Below are positions 47,229 through 59,510 of a stretch of 64,000 nucleotides of DNA, piece by piece. Each line of letters opens with the position of its first letter. Position 1 is the stretch's first letter. Source of the DNA: Parasitella parasitica (taxonomy: Eukaryota > Mucoromycota > Mucoromycetes > Mucorales > Mucoraceae). The stretch covers positions 38,785 to 102,784 of the forward strand of contig MU619344.1 in the NCBI GenBank assembly GCA_025201805.1, given 5' to 3'. The position numbers and the translations under genes are program-made. Below the pieces are notes generated by a model. That model did not search any database. It was given only the letters and a program-made list of their open reading frames with translations, and was not told where the DNA came from.

Positions 47229-50200
47229 TTATTGTGCAGACAATGAAGCAGCCAAGGATTCAACTAGAAAATATAAATTAGTTTTTTTCTTACCATCATG
47301 CCTAATATACATACACCATGGAAGTCCCCCCTTTTTGCCTAAAATTGTCAAGCTGACAGAAATAAATTCATTTGTACGATTGAAATCCTTCTCAATAGCA
47401 CTCATTTTCTGATCAAATTCTTGCAAATCCTTAGGTAATATTTGATCAATGGGCGAATCTGTCAACTGCATGTAATTTTCAAATATCAACATCATTTGCT
47501 CTGCCATATCTAGGATGTTGACAATGGATTTTTTTATAGAGCTTGCCTATATTTAATAAAATACTCAGTACGTTCAAATTCTCCAGCTATCGCTGTGCTT
47601 ACAAACCTTTTGATTTAATAAACATCTATCTACAATTCTGCGAACATAAGAGCTGTGCAATGCTGTAATCTCGTCGGCATCTTTAGACATTGATAATTTA
47701 TCTCTGAAGTTGATGGTTTCAGCATGAAGAATCTAGGTTTGAACCATCATCAGCAACGTGTCAATCACGCGTGCTAAAAATGAAACTTACTGTTGTCATT
47801 ATGTATCGCCAAAATGCATTGATAAACCAAAGGACCCTCATACGGATGGAGTAGAAGTGCATAGCTCGAGGATCACTTTTTTCCATCTTGATCCTACCTC
47901 TGAACAACGTCTTTTTCTCCATTACGTATTTAGCTCTTTTCAACCGAAACAAGAATTTTTGTATTTTTGAATAGCTGTATATATGTTCTTGTTGTATAAA
48001 GTTATTCAAAGGCCATGATATCTACGCATTCAACATATTCGGTTTAGTAGCAAAATTCAGATTCATTGCAAACATAAGCCGTACCTCCACATTAAATTGA
48101 ATCATTTCCAGATAGGATGCTTGATTTTTTAGTTTGTGTATTGTGCTGTCAATTGATTCCAATTCAATATACACTGTTTCCTCATAGCCACTCACTTCAG
48201 ATGATTCTGCGAATGTTCTACTCAGTACCCGTGAATCAAACCAAGTTTCATTGTTATCTAATTGAGTGTATAGTGCCTCACAAAAAGAATGCATCAAGTC
48301 GTTTTCCAACATGAGATATATGGACGCAAGCGATTCCAACTGCTGCTTTAATCCACAGCTTTGATGCAGAGCAGTATTGAGAGTGTTTGCTGCTGTGTTA
48401 TAGGGCTCTTCAATGTATGCCTCTGAGCAACGTATCATGTCTTGATCAAACAACGATCCATGATCGTCTGTACAATCTTGTTCCTTGTCATGCTGTTTTT
48501 GATTTCGTGCTGTTGAGCTTGCATTCAATGGAAACAATGAAGAAATGAGTAGATCGTATTCAGCGACAGGCAGCGCTTGTTGTTCATGCATCGTGGCAGG
48601 TTTAATAAACGACGGCTTTACGCAGATATAGTCCGAAAGCAAGCTTTGAAAAGGTTTTTGTACTTGATCCATGTGCTGAATGTGTTTCTAAAGACGACTA
48701 TTAGATAAAACCGAAATGAGGCAGTGTCAATTATTCCTACTTTTCTCTCTATCTGAGACAACAAATTCACAGCCTTTCCTGTAAAAAAGACTCGATTCAT
48801 CACCGACTTATCAAATAGCGGACATGAGAAGCAAGTAAAGTCTTGATTTACGGGTTCAATGGCAAAGCCTTCCATCCAGAAATTAGAATCATTCATCGAA
48901 ACTTCGTCTCTCCTTGAAACATAGAATTCCTTTACTTTGTCGCCGTTCAAGGACCCATAAAAGATCCAACCATCCATGATGTGCCCATATGGTATCACTG
49001 TCTTTTGCAAAACATACAGTAAAGTATCATACATCGCCTGCTGTCCTGTACATTGTGCAACAAGAGCACGATCATAAAGTGCTGCAATCAAGTAAGTAGA
49101 GATAGATCGCGCATCTTCTTGAGGATAGGGCGCATCTACGACAACACCATGAATCGCTTTAAAGCACTGTAAAGACGAGTCTAGCGTGTTTCGAAGATTA
49201 AGTAGAGAGATGATTTGAGATGCATCAGACGTAATAAAACTGGATTTCGCTTCAATTTCTGCTAACATGCTGTCGAAATCCATAAGTGATTGGAATAAGG
49301 TTGCTGCAAATGCTTGGCTAGTCTGCCCATACTTGATTTCGCTGGTAGCTTTTGTGGCTAATTTTCGAAGATCTGCTATGATATTCCCATAAAAACTGAA
49401 TTCCTGCAGTAAATGGCCCAAAGCTTGCCGACTAAGGTGCTGTACAATATACTGCTCATTGAGCTGCGTTTGATAATACAGTCAGTTGCAAGCTTCTGTC
49501 ATCCTCTACGATTACCTTACCACAAACTGGTCTTCCTGGTACGAGTATAATATACCACGATAGCCTCGAAGCAATAAAAGCACCTCCCTTGTAACATTTG
49601 CCTCTGTAATTGCTTTCAACAAGCTTTTTTCAGTGTCGCTATAAAATAGCCTATTCAATGCATCGCTCATCTGACAAGGTTTCTGTAATAAATTGACATT
49701 TGACGAATTTTGTTGAGGCAAATGCTGCTCCTGTCGCCAATACTGCTGTGTCATTAGATGGTTCAAACCTTCTTGATCCCCTCTTTTATCCATCTTCATT
49801 TTTCTAGTAAAATCAAACTTAAAATTACTCAAATCGCCTAAATACGATCTTCTTTGTGTTGTTGCTACAGATGTTATGCGATTCAATTCTAGATCATCGG
49901 CTATCCCATCATCTTCATCGTCATCATCGTCCGAAGCTTCATCAGGCCATGTTTTCCAATGATCTCCTTCCAATGGGTCGTCTTTTATCACATCTTGCCA
50001 AGTCAAAGATTCTTTTTCGGTATTATTGATAGTGGGTATATAGTTGAAATCCTGATTTGACGAAGATGATAGTGATAACAATAACTGTAATGCATCGTAT
50101 TTCAGTATTGCTTGCTAAAAGAGAAAATGTCAATCGCTAAGCCGTGCATGCTTGATCACTAAAATCCCTACGTTGGTGTCCTCTGTGCCTATCGATCTGG

Positions 50201-50562
50201 ATACTTTCAAGAATTCTTTTTTATGCTTGAGCAATGCTTCAGATAGTTCATGATGGCCCTTTATACTGAATTTCTCTGCTAATCTAAAAGATGGTACTAT
50301 CAGGTTTAAGACTCAAAAAAGCAGATGCTTGGATAACTACCCATTTATTCTATTTGTTACTTCTTGTTCGCTGGTGCTGGTGCATTTATCGTAGTGTAGA
50401 GTGTATTTTGCTTTCTGCACAGTCTTTTCCCATTCTGGCGAGTTAGGCTACAGGCGCTGTGGGTTAAGTGGATCGAGGTAGAAAAGCAGGTAAAGTGTTT
50501 AAGTATACCTGTAAATCAGTTAGCTTGTGTACAAGTTGCCTTAGCAAGTTGTCCTGATTCAT
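47229..50562 (-). CDS. Gamma-tubulin complex component (Spc97/98 family, GCP5-like)
   Basis: This is a subunit of gamma-tubulin complexes that nucleate microtubules. The nine minus-strand exons are 50509-50562, 50341-50447, 50172-50283, 49521-50114, 48741-49463, 48085-48687, 47791-48021, 47607-47732 and 47229-47546. They join in frame to 955 aa. Family hallmarks are an N-terminal TEANVTREVLLLLRGY block (GRIP1), GHLLQEFSFYG, then DGWIFYGSLNG. The C-terminal half has VSWPLN-like ISWPLNNFI followed by YSKIQKFLFRLKRAKYVME, LWFINAFWRYIMT and IVDRCLLNQ (GRIP2, gamma-tubulin binding). An acidic loop (DDDDDEDDG) near residue 145 and the weakly conserved middle argue for GCP5 or GCP6 rather than GCP2/3. 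The choice of GCP5 is tentative. Confidence 0.87.
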
Positions 50563-51009
50563 AAATTTGGTTTTTGGTTTCTGTTAATTTACAAAAAAAA
50601 GAGGTGGTCTGCACATTTTATGTAGATGCTGAATCCAGTATATGGATTGTGACAGCCCTGAATACATGAAGGCTCGGTTAGAAATGGCAGTTTTAAGAAT
50701 TCATCTCATGCAAGTTACAAAGGATCACTTATACACGTAAAGGGCCAATTTTTTTTTATCGTTTTATAAGGCTACTTGTCAGATACATACACAGTTCTGG
50801 CTATGTTATATTCTATTTTTATTTTATTCTTTATTATTGTTTTTATTATTACATGATCGCATTATTGTCCATTGTCCATTGTCCATTGTCCATGTAGCAA
50901 TTGCAGCCATAATACTTGGTGTTCATTTTAAGAGTGCGTTAATTCTCTAATTCGAATCAACGACTGAAGATGGCTAATAGAGAAAGGTGTATATCTAAAA
51001 ATGTACAGT
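50563..51009. other. Intergenic region with short tandem repeat
   Basis: This holds the promoter side of the gamma-tubulin complex gene and the 3' side of uL30m. A 7-bp unit ATTGTCC is repeated four times at 50864-50891. I see no gene. Confidence 0.5.
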
Positions 51010-51306
51010 TTAAAGTTTACGACCAACGACGGTATAACCTCTAGGTGGCTTTACTGCTTTCAATTCCTCAGCTGTAGGAATATGATCAACAACTTGGACT
51101 TGTACGAGTTCTTTGAGCTTGAGGATAAGGCCTGCGTTACTGGCATTGACAGGCTTATATGAAGTTTGATGAAGGCGAACAAGCCCTAATGTTTTGGATG
51201 CAGCACGAATGTCTTGAGGAAGACCGATAGCTGATCTCTTTAGTGTGATTTTGTAATAATCTGCTGCTGTCTTTGCGCTAGAGGAGAAGAGTCGACGATG
51301 CAACAT
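51010..51306 (-). CDS. MRPL33: Mitochondrial ribosomal protein uL30m
   Basis: This is a large-subunit mitoribosome protein. The start at 51306 gives 98 aa beginning MLHRRLFSSSAK, a good mitochondrial presequence; an in-frame ATG at 51348 would add 14 residues. The L30 fold follows: YYKITLKRSAIGLPQDIRAA, then LGLVRLHQTSY, and LKLKELVQVQVV. The C-terminal extension ending GYTVVGRKL is typical of mitochondrial forms. It is a single exon. Confidence 0.85.
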   Translation of the reverse strand: MLHRRLFSSSAKTAADYYKITLKRSAIGLPQDIRAASKTLGLVRLHQTSYKPVNASNAGLILKLKELVQVQVVDHIPTAEELKAVKPPRGYTVVGRKL

Positions 51307-51467
51307 GATAATATTGACACAATGGAAGAGAGATGCTTTTTTCCTCATAGGCACCCTTGGACATTTTTTGTGTTGGGGTGGCTTGTTTTCAACAAGAGAT
51401 GGGTGCGTATATCGAGCAACTGTGCCAACTAGCGTAGAATATTAATGCAAATAGATCTGCTGTCATA

Positions 51468-51733
51468 ATGGACAATCAATGTCTCCTTAATGTCAATGCT
51501 TTTAATTTAGGAATACTGATTGAACCGTATGTTGATTTGTCAACAGAAACAACAGATGAGAGGAGTATGACAAAATTGCGCCAGGCGATTTACCCAAAAG
51601 TACGGAGTAGGTCCAAGGTATTTGTTGTGGAGAGTGCACACCTAATAATTCCCTCTCTCCGTTTCTTTTTTCTTTCTTAAAGAGTATCCCAGCATCGCAA
51701 AGCTCGAGTTTTCTGTATACGTACCATCCTTAG
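51468..51733 (+). CDS. Possible small two-exon protein (66 aa), unrecognised
   Basis: Exon 1 (51468-51617) ends AAG|GTATTT. After a 65-nt intron with a strong pyrimidine tract and TTAAAG acceptor, exon 2 (51683-51733) continues in frame to a stop. The product contains LGILIEPYVDLSTETTDE and a basic KLRQAIYPKVRSRSK segment, then a Ser-rich tail. It would be divergent from uL30m. I do not know the family and it may be chance, but splice signals and phase agree. Confidence 0.35.
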
Positions 51734-52032
51734 TGTTAAACAAGTTGGGTTGTATTCATTTCTTATCCCAAAGATACTTTCACCTTCTTTTTTTCGTAAG
51801 GCAAGCGCTGGCAAACTTGTTGGTTGCATTGGTCGTATAAAACAATTTTTAAATATTTGATATTTGAAATTAAAGGACTGAGGCGGATGTGATAGCAATG
51901 TGTGATTATTGAAGCAAAAGACTACAAAGACATGAATTCTCAATAAATTGACATCTGAGCCCTTGTACTTGTCTAGAGAAATACTACAAAGACTATAATC
52001 TTTGCATCTTTTATTAATCAAGTTTAAATTAG
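51734..52032. other. Intergenic, 3' side of chitin deacetylase
   Basis: AT-rich spacer of about 300 bp. I see nothing that can be supported as a gene. Confidence 0.4.
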
Positions 52033-53349
52033 TCATATTAAGTAATTTGCAAGTATTCCACAAGCAGCCAAAATTGAGCCGATTGTGGCAGAGAAAATAA
52101 TAGAATTTGCACCTGAGGTGGCTTCTTGTTGCTGAATGTCTTGTTGCTCTTGTTGTTCATGTTGTTCCTTCTTTGCACTATCTGATCCCGAAGCAGCAAA
52201 AGCATCTTGTTGGATCTTCTTTTTGGCATCTTCACTATAATCATCATCTTCGTCGTCTTCATCGTCATCATGATCCTTTGATTTCTTCTTGTCTTCTTTG
52301 GGATCAGAATGGGGCTTTTTATCGCCCACACATTCAGCAGCAGTGCTCAATTTGAACCCCTTGGAGCGAAGAGCTTCAATGATCTTGGGGACTTGCCCAA
52401 TAGATGTTTGATACAAATCTACAATTACAACGTATTAGAACATTCAACTGACCCAAAAATTTAGCAAAAATCACTTGCCATGCTGCAAACTTATAAAGCC
52501 GCTATCGTTATGAGCGTTCAATGAGCTAGGTTTACCGGAAGCAATATCGTCAAAAGCACGTTGAATACGCTGAGCACCGTCTTTGAGCATATGCACATTA
52601 TAATCAGTAGGGTCGACGTTCCACATCAGAGTCTTGTAGCCCATCTTTTTGAGGATTGACTTGACGCGAGCATCAGCTTCGCCGTAAGGAGGGCGGATAT
52701 AACGAGGCTTGACGCCGATAGCAGCCTTGATGGCTTCTTCAGTAGCTCTTATTTCATAAACAATCTTTTCATTGCTCAAACTCATTAGGTGAGGATGGGA
52801 GTAGGTGTGAGAGGCGATTTGATGACCAGCCTCGTAAGCACGTTTGATGATTTCGGGGTATTGCTTTGCGTGAGCTCCCATGACACAAAAAGTAGCCTTG
52901 ACATTAGCTTTATCCAGGATATTGAGCAAATCAATGGTGAAATTACTAGGTCCGTCATCAAAGGTGAGAGCCCAGGTTCTTTCAGAGGGACAGCCGTAGA
53001 TATCATCCTTAGTCGCCATGTTGCCACAAGTCTCAAAGCATCGCTCATTATCAGTGCCATCACACTTGGCTTTTTTGCAAATACCAGAGCCTACAGGGCG
53101 TACCCGGCCTTCAATATCATCTAAATCAAGTCCTTCGAGCCATTTTTCATCATGAGGGGTGACGAACTCAGGTTTATCTGTTTCCACCTTTTCTTTGCTA
53201 TCATCATCATCGTCATCGTCGTAGTCGTAGTCATCGTCATCTTCATCATCGTCGTCATGGCGATGCTTTTTGGCAAACACGGTGCTTACGATGCATAAAA
53301 GTATGATGAGTGTAATCCAGGTTAACGGAAGTTGCCTGCGAGAAAGCAT
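52033..53349 (-). CDS. Chitin deacetylase (NodB domain), probably GPI-anchored
   Basis: This carbohydrate-esterase family 4 enzyme converts chitin to chitosan at the cell wall, a major activity in Mucoromycota. The two exons 52479-53349 and 52033-52418 give 418 aa. There is a signal peptide (residues 1-26, ending STVFA), then a poly-Asp stretch (about 32-50). NodB motifs are TFDDGP (129-134), His181/His185 in SHTYSH, RPPYGE (219-224), WNVDPTDY (243-250) and SLQHDL (287-292). A charged Gln/Asp/Glu-rich linker follows, and then a hydrophobic C-terminus (IIFSATIGSILAACGILANYLI) fitting a GPI signal after SGAN. The intron needs a GC donor (CATG|GCAAGT), since joining at the nearby GT breaks frame and the QHDLY motif. 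Confidence 0.95.
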
Positions 53350-53690
53350 CTTGATAAATAGTCCAACGATTTTACAAGCTACATTTCATTGATTTCTTTT
53401 TATATGAATTCAAGCGGATAATTTTGATTGACATTCGAGCCAGAGAAAATAAACGCACTGCTCGAAATTTAAATTGTAACAAACAGAAAACTCTAATTAA
53501 ATAAGAATTGTTTATTTTGTAAGCATTATTAGAGAGCCCATTTTACGATTTCAACTAAATGGAGATCTTGAATTATTCCGAATTTTTTTTTTTTGCATGG
53601 GATAGTAGTAAGGTAGGTATTGAAAGAAAGAGGATTGTTTGTGTAATACAATATTAATACAGTGCGTGTCTGCTGCTAGCTTGGGAATTA
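53350..53690. other. Intergenic region
   Basis: This is the chitin deacetylase promoter (minus) and the 3' flank of the ceramide synthase gene. It has an AT-rich core and a T run at 53582-53594. No gene is seen. Confidence 0.45.
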
Positions 53691-55073
53691 CTATTGCGTT
53701 TTGTCTTTAATGTCCCTTGCTGTAAGTTTTGGTGTTGAGTGATCGCTACAAAAGTAAAATTAGTGTTTAGAGAACATCCTCAAATAAAAGTTACATACCC
53801 TTCGATTTTTTCCATAGAGGTGTTGTAATCAACTTCATCTTCATCGTCGGAACGAACATCCTTTGCCTCTGGCTCTGTAAGTATCTTGTAAATGACTTTG
53901 AAAATCATCAACGTCCAAAACAAAATCAAGATGAACAATCCGATCATTAGGCCAGCGATAATGTACTTTACAAAGTAAGGGAACCAATTTCCACTTGAAG
54001 GATGCAATACAAACTGAGGTACGTAGAGATCAGGCTCAGTCAACGTAGACCAAATAATACACCCAAACAAGTACACCCTTGTGTATAGCCATGAAATGAC
54101 CATAGTACCAAATACAGTGTTGCACACAATTCCAGGCAAGCAGTAATTCAAAGCTTTTGACAACTATGCCCAATAAATAATAAAATGAGTATTTGTGCCC
54201 CCCAAATTAGGATAAAACTCGATTACTTACGGCTAGGATTGAATCTGGGAGATCCATGCAGACAAAAACAGCATTGCCCACGCGAGTGAAATTGCAACAA
54301 TAGCTGAGGCTGATCAATAGTAAAGTGTTGATATGATGCAAAACCAATTCCTTATAGTCCTTTCGAGGTTCTTCGATCTGCAAAACAAAAATTTGTTGAA
54401 GCCAATAGGCAAATTGCACCAAATAATAGTATTTGAATGATTTTGTGTAATCCGTAACGGGATAATCACGCCAAAAATAAGTTGTGTCGAACCACCAGGG
54501 GCTATCGTACATGACATACTAACAAAAATGAACAGGAAAAAGAGGGGTTAGGGTTAGGGTTGGGGCGCAAAGTTAGTCAAGTATTCTCTCTTGAAGGGGT
54601 TTATTCTCTACTTACAACACCATAGCCAAATGCAATTCCGTAATAGATGACAGAGTAAGATTGCTCAGCAAAACGTTGATATTTTTTCTTTGGGACGTTG
54701 GCAAGTTTTGCTAGAGGAAACAAGATGTAGTCCATGGTGGCGGCTCGAAGTGATGTGAAGACGCATATATAAAAAAACAAAAATGCAACATCCCAAACGC
54801 TCTTTTCAAATCGTCCATCTTGTCGTTGATTGCTGATAAATACAAAGTGCTCGAATGCTGGTAATCGCAGAAAGTAACCAACCAAGATAAACCCAATCAC
54901 TTTTAAGGGTATTTCTGTGAATTATCCGAGCTTAGTATTTCTCGATAAAAAAACCACGTAAAATGTTTTTTAGAATGCCTACCTATCTGACGTTGTGCGA
55001 GATAGTTTGCGAGGCTATGTAAATTTGATGTTGGCTTTCTCGCTTTCGACGTGTTTATTGCTGTCTTTTCCAT
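53691..55073 (-). CDS. Ceramide synthase (Lag1/Lac1, TLC domain)
   Basis: This ER membrane enzyme acylates sphingoid bases to (dihydro)ceramide. The five exons are 54983-55073, 54616-54914, 54231-54518, 53799-54163 and 53691-53745, giving 365 aa. The protein is multi-spanning. Its Lag1 motif reads RKDYKELVLHHINTLLLISLSY, with the two catalytic His, and CMDLPDSILALSKALNY fits the second conserved block. The C-terminus is acidic (RSDDEDEVDY), as in fungal enzymes where casein kinase 2 sites occur. No homeobox-like domain is present. Intron 2 contains a short telomere-like repeat (54544-54565). Confidence 0.93.
54544..54565. repeat. Interstitial telomere-like repeat in an intron
   Basis: About three units of TTAGGG on the plus strand (AACCCTAA on the coding strand), capped by G runs, lie inside intron 2 of the ceramide synthase gene. 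TTAGGG is the common fungal telomere unit and the AACCCTAA word is bound by Tbf1/Teb1-type factors in other fungi. Function here is unproven. Confidence 0.75.
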
Positions 55074-56993
55074 GTGTCCAAGTCAAGCACAATAAGGCGG
55101 AGTCAGTAACAGAAGATGTTAATATGGAATATAAACAAAGACAAAGAGGGAGGGCAAAACAAAACTCTCATCCATCTTCTATCCATCTTTTCATCGTCTC
55201 ACGTGCCTGCTCTAATTCAGCTTCCGTTGACGTCCATCCATTTGTTCATGCGTTCATCCTTCTACCTTCCATTTTACCCGAACCTTGATCAAACCAAAGT
55301 AAAAAAGAAGTATACGGCGTCATGGAAGTCTCAAGGAATTTAGCAATATGCTAACTGTTTTTTTTATTTAGACCATACTGTGAAAAAAACGTTAAAAAAA
55401 ATACAACAATTGATTTGAAAATTTTGGTACCTACCGCAGATCCAAACCTATCCATCTTGGTCTTGATGGAATGAATCCGTAATGATCCCGAAAGATATCA
55501 TTTATATTCTGAAATAAATTCTATTCTCAAACTTTTGTAATAAACCATAATCTTTAACTAATTTCTCAATGTTAAAAATAAACACCTCGTTGTATAGGGC
55601 AAATGTTTCAATTGCAAATATTTTATAAAGAGGGATTTGTCTCGGCCAACTTGATAATGTCTTTGCTTTTTCTTGCTATACTGGCAAAATTAATGGCAAT
55701 CAAGCAAACATCATGACTAACAGACTTGAGGTAGGTAAGCAAATGCACAAAAAATCACAAAGCTTTCTGGCTATAGAAAATCGAATAGTATACAATTAAT
55801 CTTCCCTTTCGGTTGGTTTGAGTTCAATTCACGTATCTTCACCAAAACAATGAATGCTATACAAACCCCTTCGCGGTCAAGGAATAACCTTGATTTTTTA
55901 ATCTGGCGAAAACGTTTGTATCGATCAGGGAAGGTCGACTGGGAGCCTAGACCCAATGGCAAAGAAACTCTTTGGCTACAGGATCGTGTAGTATTCGTAA
56001 AAGAACATAACACCTACTTGCTGTTATAAATGCATGGCCGATCTCATGACAATTGACACTTTAGCCAGTAATGTTATATTACTCTCTATTTATATTTTAT
56101 CCCATTCATAAACTATCTTTCTCTTCATGTAAAACCTTCAGATACTACGAGAGAAGTGTCGGATGGCTTAGTCAAACTTTCAAAAGGCACTCAGAGACAT
56201 GTTTATCCGTTCCATGTAACTTTGCACTCTCGCTTGTCAGTGATCTCGCCATCCCTGGTGTTATAATCTTGAGTAGGAATAAAATCCGTGAGTTGGTAAT
56301 CAATTAAAAATATACATTAACCCCGTTTTCATCGATTCAAAGTTCAATCTTGTCACAATGGATTCACTATGCGAATACGTGTAAAGTCTATATACATTGA
56401 TCATCGAAAGGAGAGCCAGATACGGTTTATAATTGAATAAATACATACGTTCGCTTGATTTCTATGGAAAATTTACACAAATGCTGCTCAAACTTGAAAA
56501 AAGACAGTTGGCCGTTGACAGACATGTACAGAAGTTACAATTTTGTATCATATAGTGATTTCATGTAAACAATAAAAATTGATTGGACAATTTACCGTGT
56601 TATGTTTTATAAAGAAGAGAAGGCATTGGAGAACCCAATTTCAAGATGGGATTGCGCAATCAGGCACGTTATCCAAAAACGAATTGCAGATGCAGCATTG
56701 GCATCTTTTATGCCGAGTATATAAGGGATTCAATGGAATATATTTGAATGGCACACGCGAAAATAGTGATTGCTGTTTTGCTGACAAATGCAAACCACAA
56801 CAAACGCAAAAGCATCAGCAGGTGGCTTTTAAAACCAACAGAGAGAGATATAATATACACCGTATAGAGGTGCTCATGGCCCTTTCTCCGATCTACCTTC
56901 AGCTCAGGTATCAAAACCAACTGCCCTTTTTTATTTCCACATCTCTTCTTCTTCCCAAATCCTTTTTTTTTTTTTTCTAATAAAAGTAAAATT
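55074..56993. other. Long intergenic region between divergent genes
   Basis: This region is shared upstream of ceramide synthase (-) and GSH1 (+), 1.9 kb. Open frames at 55771-56013 (-) and 56579-56980 (+) show no domain and probably occur by chance. A TATATAAGGG box lies at 56720 and a T-rich leader just before the GSH1 ATG. Confidence 0.4.
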
Positions 56994-59278
56994 ATGGGCC
57001 TGTTGTCACTCGGAACACCTCTCCATTGGAACGAGGCCAAGGGGTACGCTGATCATGTTCGCAAGCATGGCATCGAGCAATTCCTCCACATCTACAACTA
57101 CCAAAAAGATAGACAGACACAATGTTTGCTCTGGGGTGATGAGGTAGAGTAGGACGCTGTGCGATCATGCATGGGAAATGACTAATACAAGCTTGGCAGA
57201 TTGAATACATCGTTGTCAAGTTCAATGACCAAGAAAAAACTACAAAACTGTCCCTCCGTGCTTTTGATATCCTTGAAAAGCTGGAGAAACCTGAGCATGA
57301 CTGGCTGGAAGGCATTCGAAAGTAAGTGGGCTTATTTTTTTTTTGTCAGCACAAGAGTCAACATAAGGCACTCATGGATGGGCTGTGATAGAGAACCACC
57401 AGCTGCATTGTGGAGACCAGAGTACGGCCGCTATATGATCGAAGGTACACCTGGGTTGCCTTACGGAGCAACTTTCCGTGATTTAGTTGGAGTTGAGGAC
57501 AACATGAAATTAAGACGTAGAATGGCTCATGAGGCTATGGATCCCGACGAATATGCGGTATCGTTGGTCAACTATCCTCGGTTAGGTTGCCCTAACCAAG
57601 TGTATCCTGCCGAGGAGCCGAAGATTACCGCCAGTCAAAGCTTGTTTGTAACTGATCAAATCATCAACCCTCATGCACGATTCCCGTAAGTTTTCCATTG
57701 TGTCCACCCAAAACCGTCCTAACATTCTCTTACTTTGGTAGAACGTTGACTGCAAACATTCGTCGCCGTAGAGGCTCCAAAGTGCAAATCAACATGCCCG
57801 TTTTCCACGACGTAAACACCCCCAAGCCTTTTATCGACCCTACAATTCCATGGGATCGCAATCTGTCCAAACACGACAAGGAGGCTAGGGAAGGTGCTGC
57901 GTTGCCCGATCATATCTACATGGATGCCATGGCGTTTGGTATGGGCTGCTGTTGCTTACAAATCACGTTCCAAGCATGCAACATTGACGAGGGTAGAAGA
58001 TTATACGATCAATTGGCTCCTGTTGCACCTCTGATGATGGCACTATCCGCCAATTCGCCTATATATCGTGGCTACCTGGCTGACGTCGATGCAAGATGGA
58101 ACGTTATCTCTGCTAGCGTTGATGACCGAACACCCGAAGAAAGAGGCTTGAAGGTAATCTAGTGGGGAGAGAAAGAGAGAAAGAGAGAGCGAGAGACAGT
58201 GAGAGAGGTATTAACGTAACATGCACCGGTAGCCTTTGAAGGACAGCAAATACGTTATCAACAAATCCCGTTACGATTCCATCGACTCTTACCTCTCCAA
58301 CGATCCCATCTACAAGTCGAAATACGACGACATTGATTTAGTCTACGACAAGGACATTTACCAAAAGCTAATAGATAGTGGCGTCGATGACAAGCTCGCT
58401 AAGCATGTGGCGCATTTGTTCATCCGCGACCCCCTTGTTATTTTCAAGGAATTGCTGGACTTAGACGACTCGCAATCCTCAGACCACTTTGAGGTAAGTC
58501 TCTTTGAGCGGGTTCGCACTGGAGAGCGAGATCCTGACTTGTTTTGCAGAATCTTCAATCAACAAATTGGCAGACGATGCGTTTCAAACCTCCCCCACCC
58601 AACTCTGCAATCGGCTGGCGCGTAGAATTTAGAAGCATGGAAGTACAGTTATCTGATTTCGAGAATGCAGCTTACTCTGTGTTCATTGTCCTGCTCACTC
58701 GTGTGATTCTCAGTTTTAGTCTCAACTTTTACATTCCCATCTCCAAGGTGGATGCCAATATGCAAACTGCTCACAAACGAGACGCCGTATTAAACGACAA
58801 GTTCTATTTCCGTAAAAACGTATTCCCCACTAATACGTCAAGAGGAAATTTACAGCAGGCCACTCAAGGCGGCGAGGAGGATGAGGATGCATATGAGTTG
58901 ATGACATTGAATGAAATTGTCAATGGCAAGGTAAAGTAAAGAAAGTGGGTTTGCTTTTGTTTTATGCTTACATACTTGAAATAGGAGAATGGGTTCCCTG
59001 GCTTCGTCCCTCTAATTCATAGCTATCTCAACAGTACCAACATCGACATTGAGACTCGTTGCAAGCTGTCTTCTTATTTGAGTTTGATCAGCAAAAGAGC
59101 CAATGGCGAACTCATGACTGGAGCCGCTTACTTGCGCCAGTTTGTGCAAACCCACCCTGCCTATAAGAAGGACTCAGTTGTGTCTGACGAAATAACATAT
59201 GACCTTGTCAAGAGAGCTGACCAGATTGCAAAAGGAGAATATCACCCACAAGAATTATTGGGAAACTTTACTGCTTAA
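56994..59278 (+). CDS. GSH1: Glutamate-cysteine ligase (gamma-glutamylcysteine synthetase)
   Basis: This enzyme joins glutamate and cysteine, the rate-limiting step of glutathione synthesis in the cytosol. The seven exons are 56994-57143, 57200-57321, 57392-57685, 57742-58153, 58233-58493, 58550-58930 and 58985-59278. They join in frame to 637 aa, the normal eukaryotic length. Motifs are [25 protein letters not shown] (metal-binding Glu), [34 protein letters not shown] (active site) and SKSRYDS-like [13 protein letters not shown]. The C-terminal [13 protein letters not shown] block is also present. No regulatory subunit gene is nearby. Intron 4 (58154-58232) is a GA-rich tract. Confidence 0.97.
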
Positions 59279-59510
59279 CGATGCAATAAACCGTGATTTC
59301 TTTTTTGTACAACTTGAGGATCTCTCTGTTTGCTTGTTTGGATTTCGTACAACCTTGCTTTTCTGGAAACAGTGATAAATATACACACATGCACAAATTA
59401 GATGAGTATCAGCCTGTGATTTTTTAAGGTTTCCACCACAAAAGGGAATATTTTAATGGCACACAAGATATACACTCGCTGCACATGATGCTGCTATATA
59501 CACGCATCCT

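Noticed and set aside
47264-47293. Apparent 30-nt intron near the end of the gamma-tubulin complex gene
   Set aside because: It is too short for an intron here and the frame is open through it, so it is kept as coding.
50864-50891. Four copies of ATTGTCC, briefly considered as a repeat array
   Set aside because: Units are 7 bp and directly adjacent, with no spacers, so this is a microsatellite and not a CRISPR-like array.
56579-56980. 133-aa plus-strand frame upstream of GSH1
   Set aside because: Low-complexity end, no homology recognised, and it overlaps the likely promoter and leader of GSH1.
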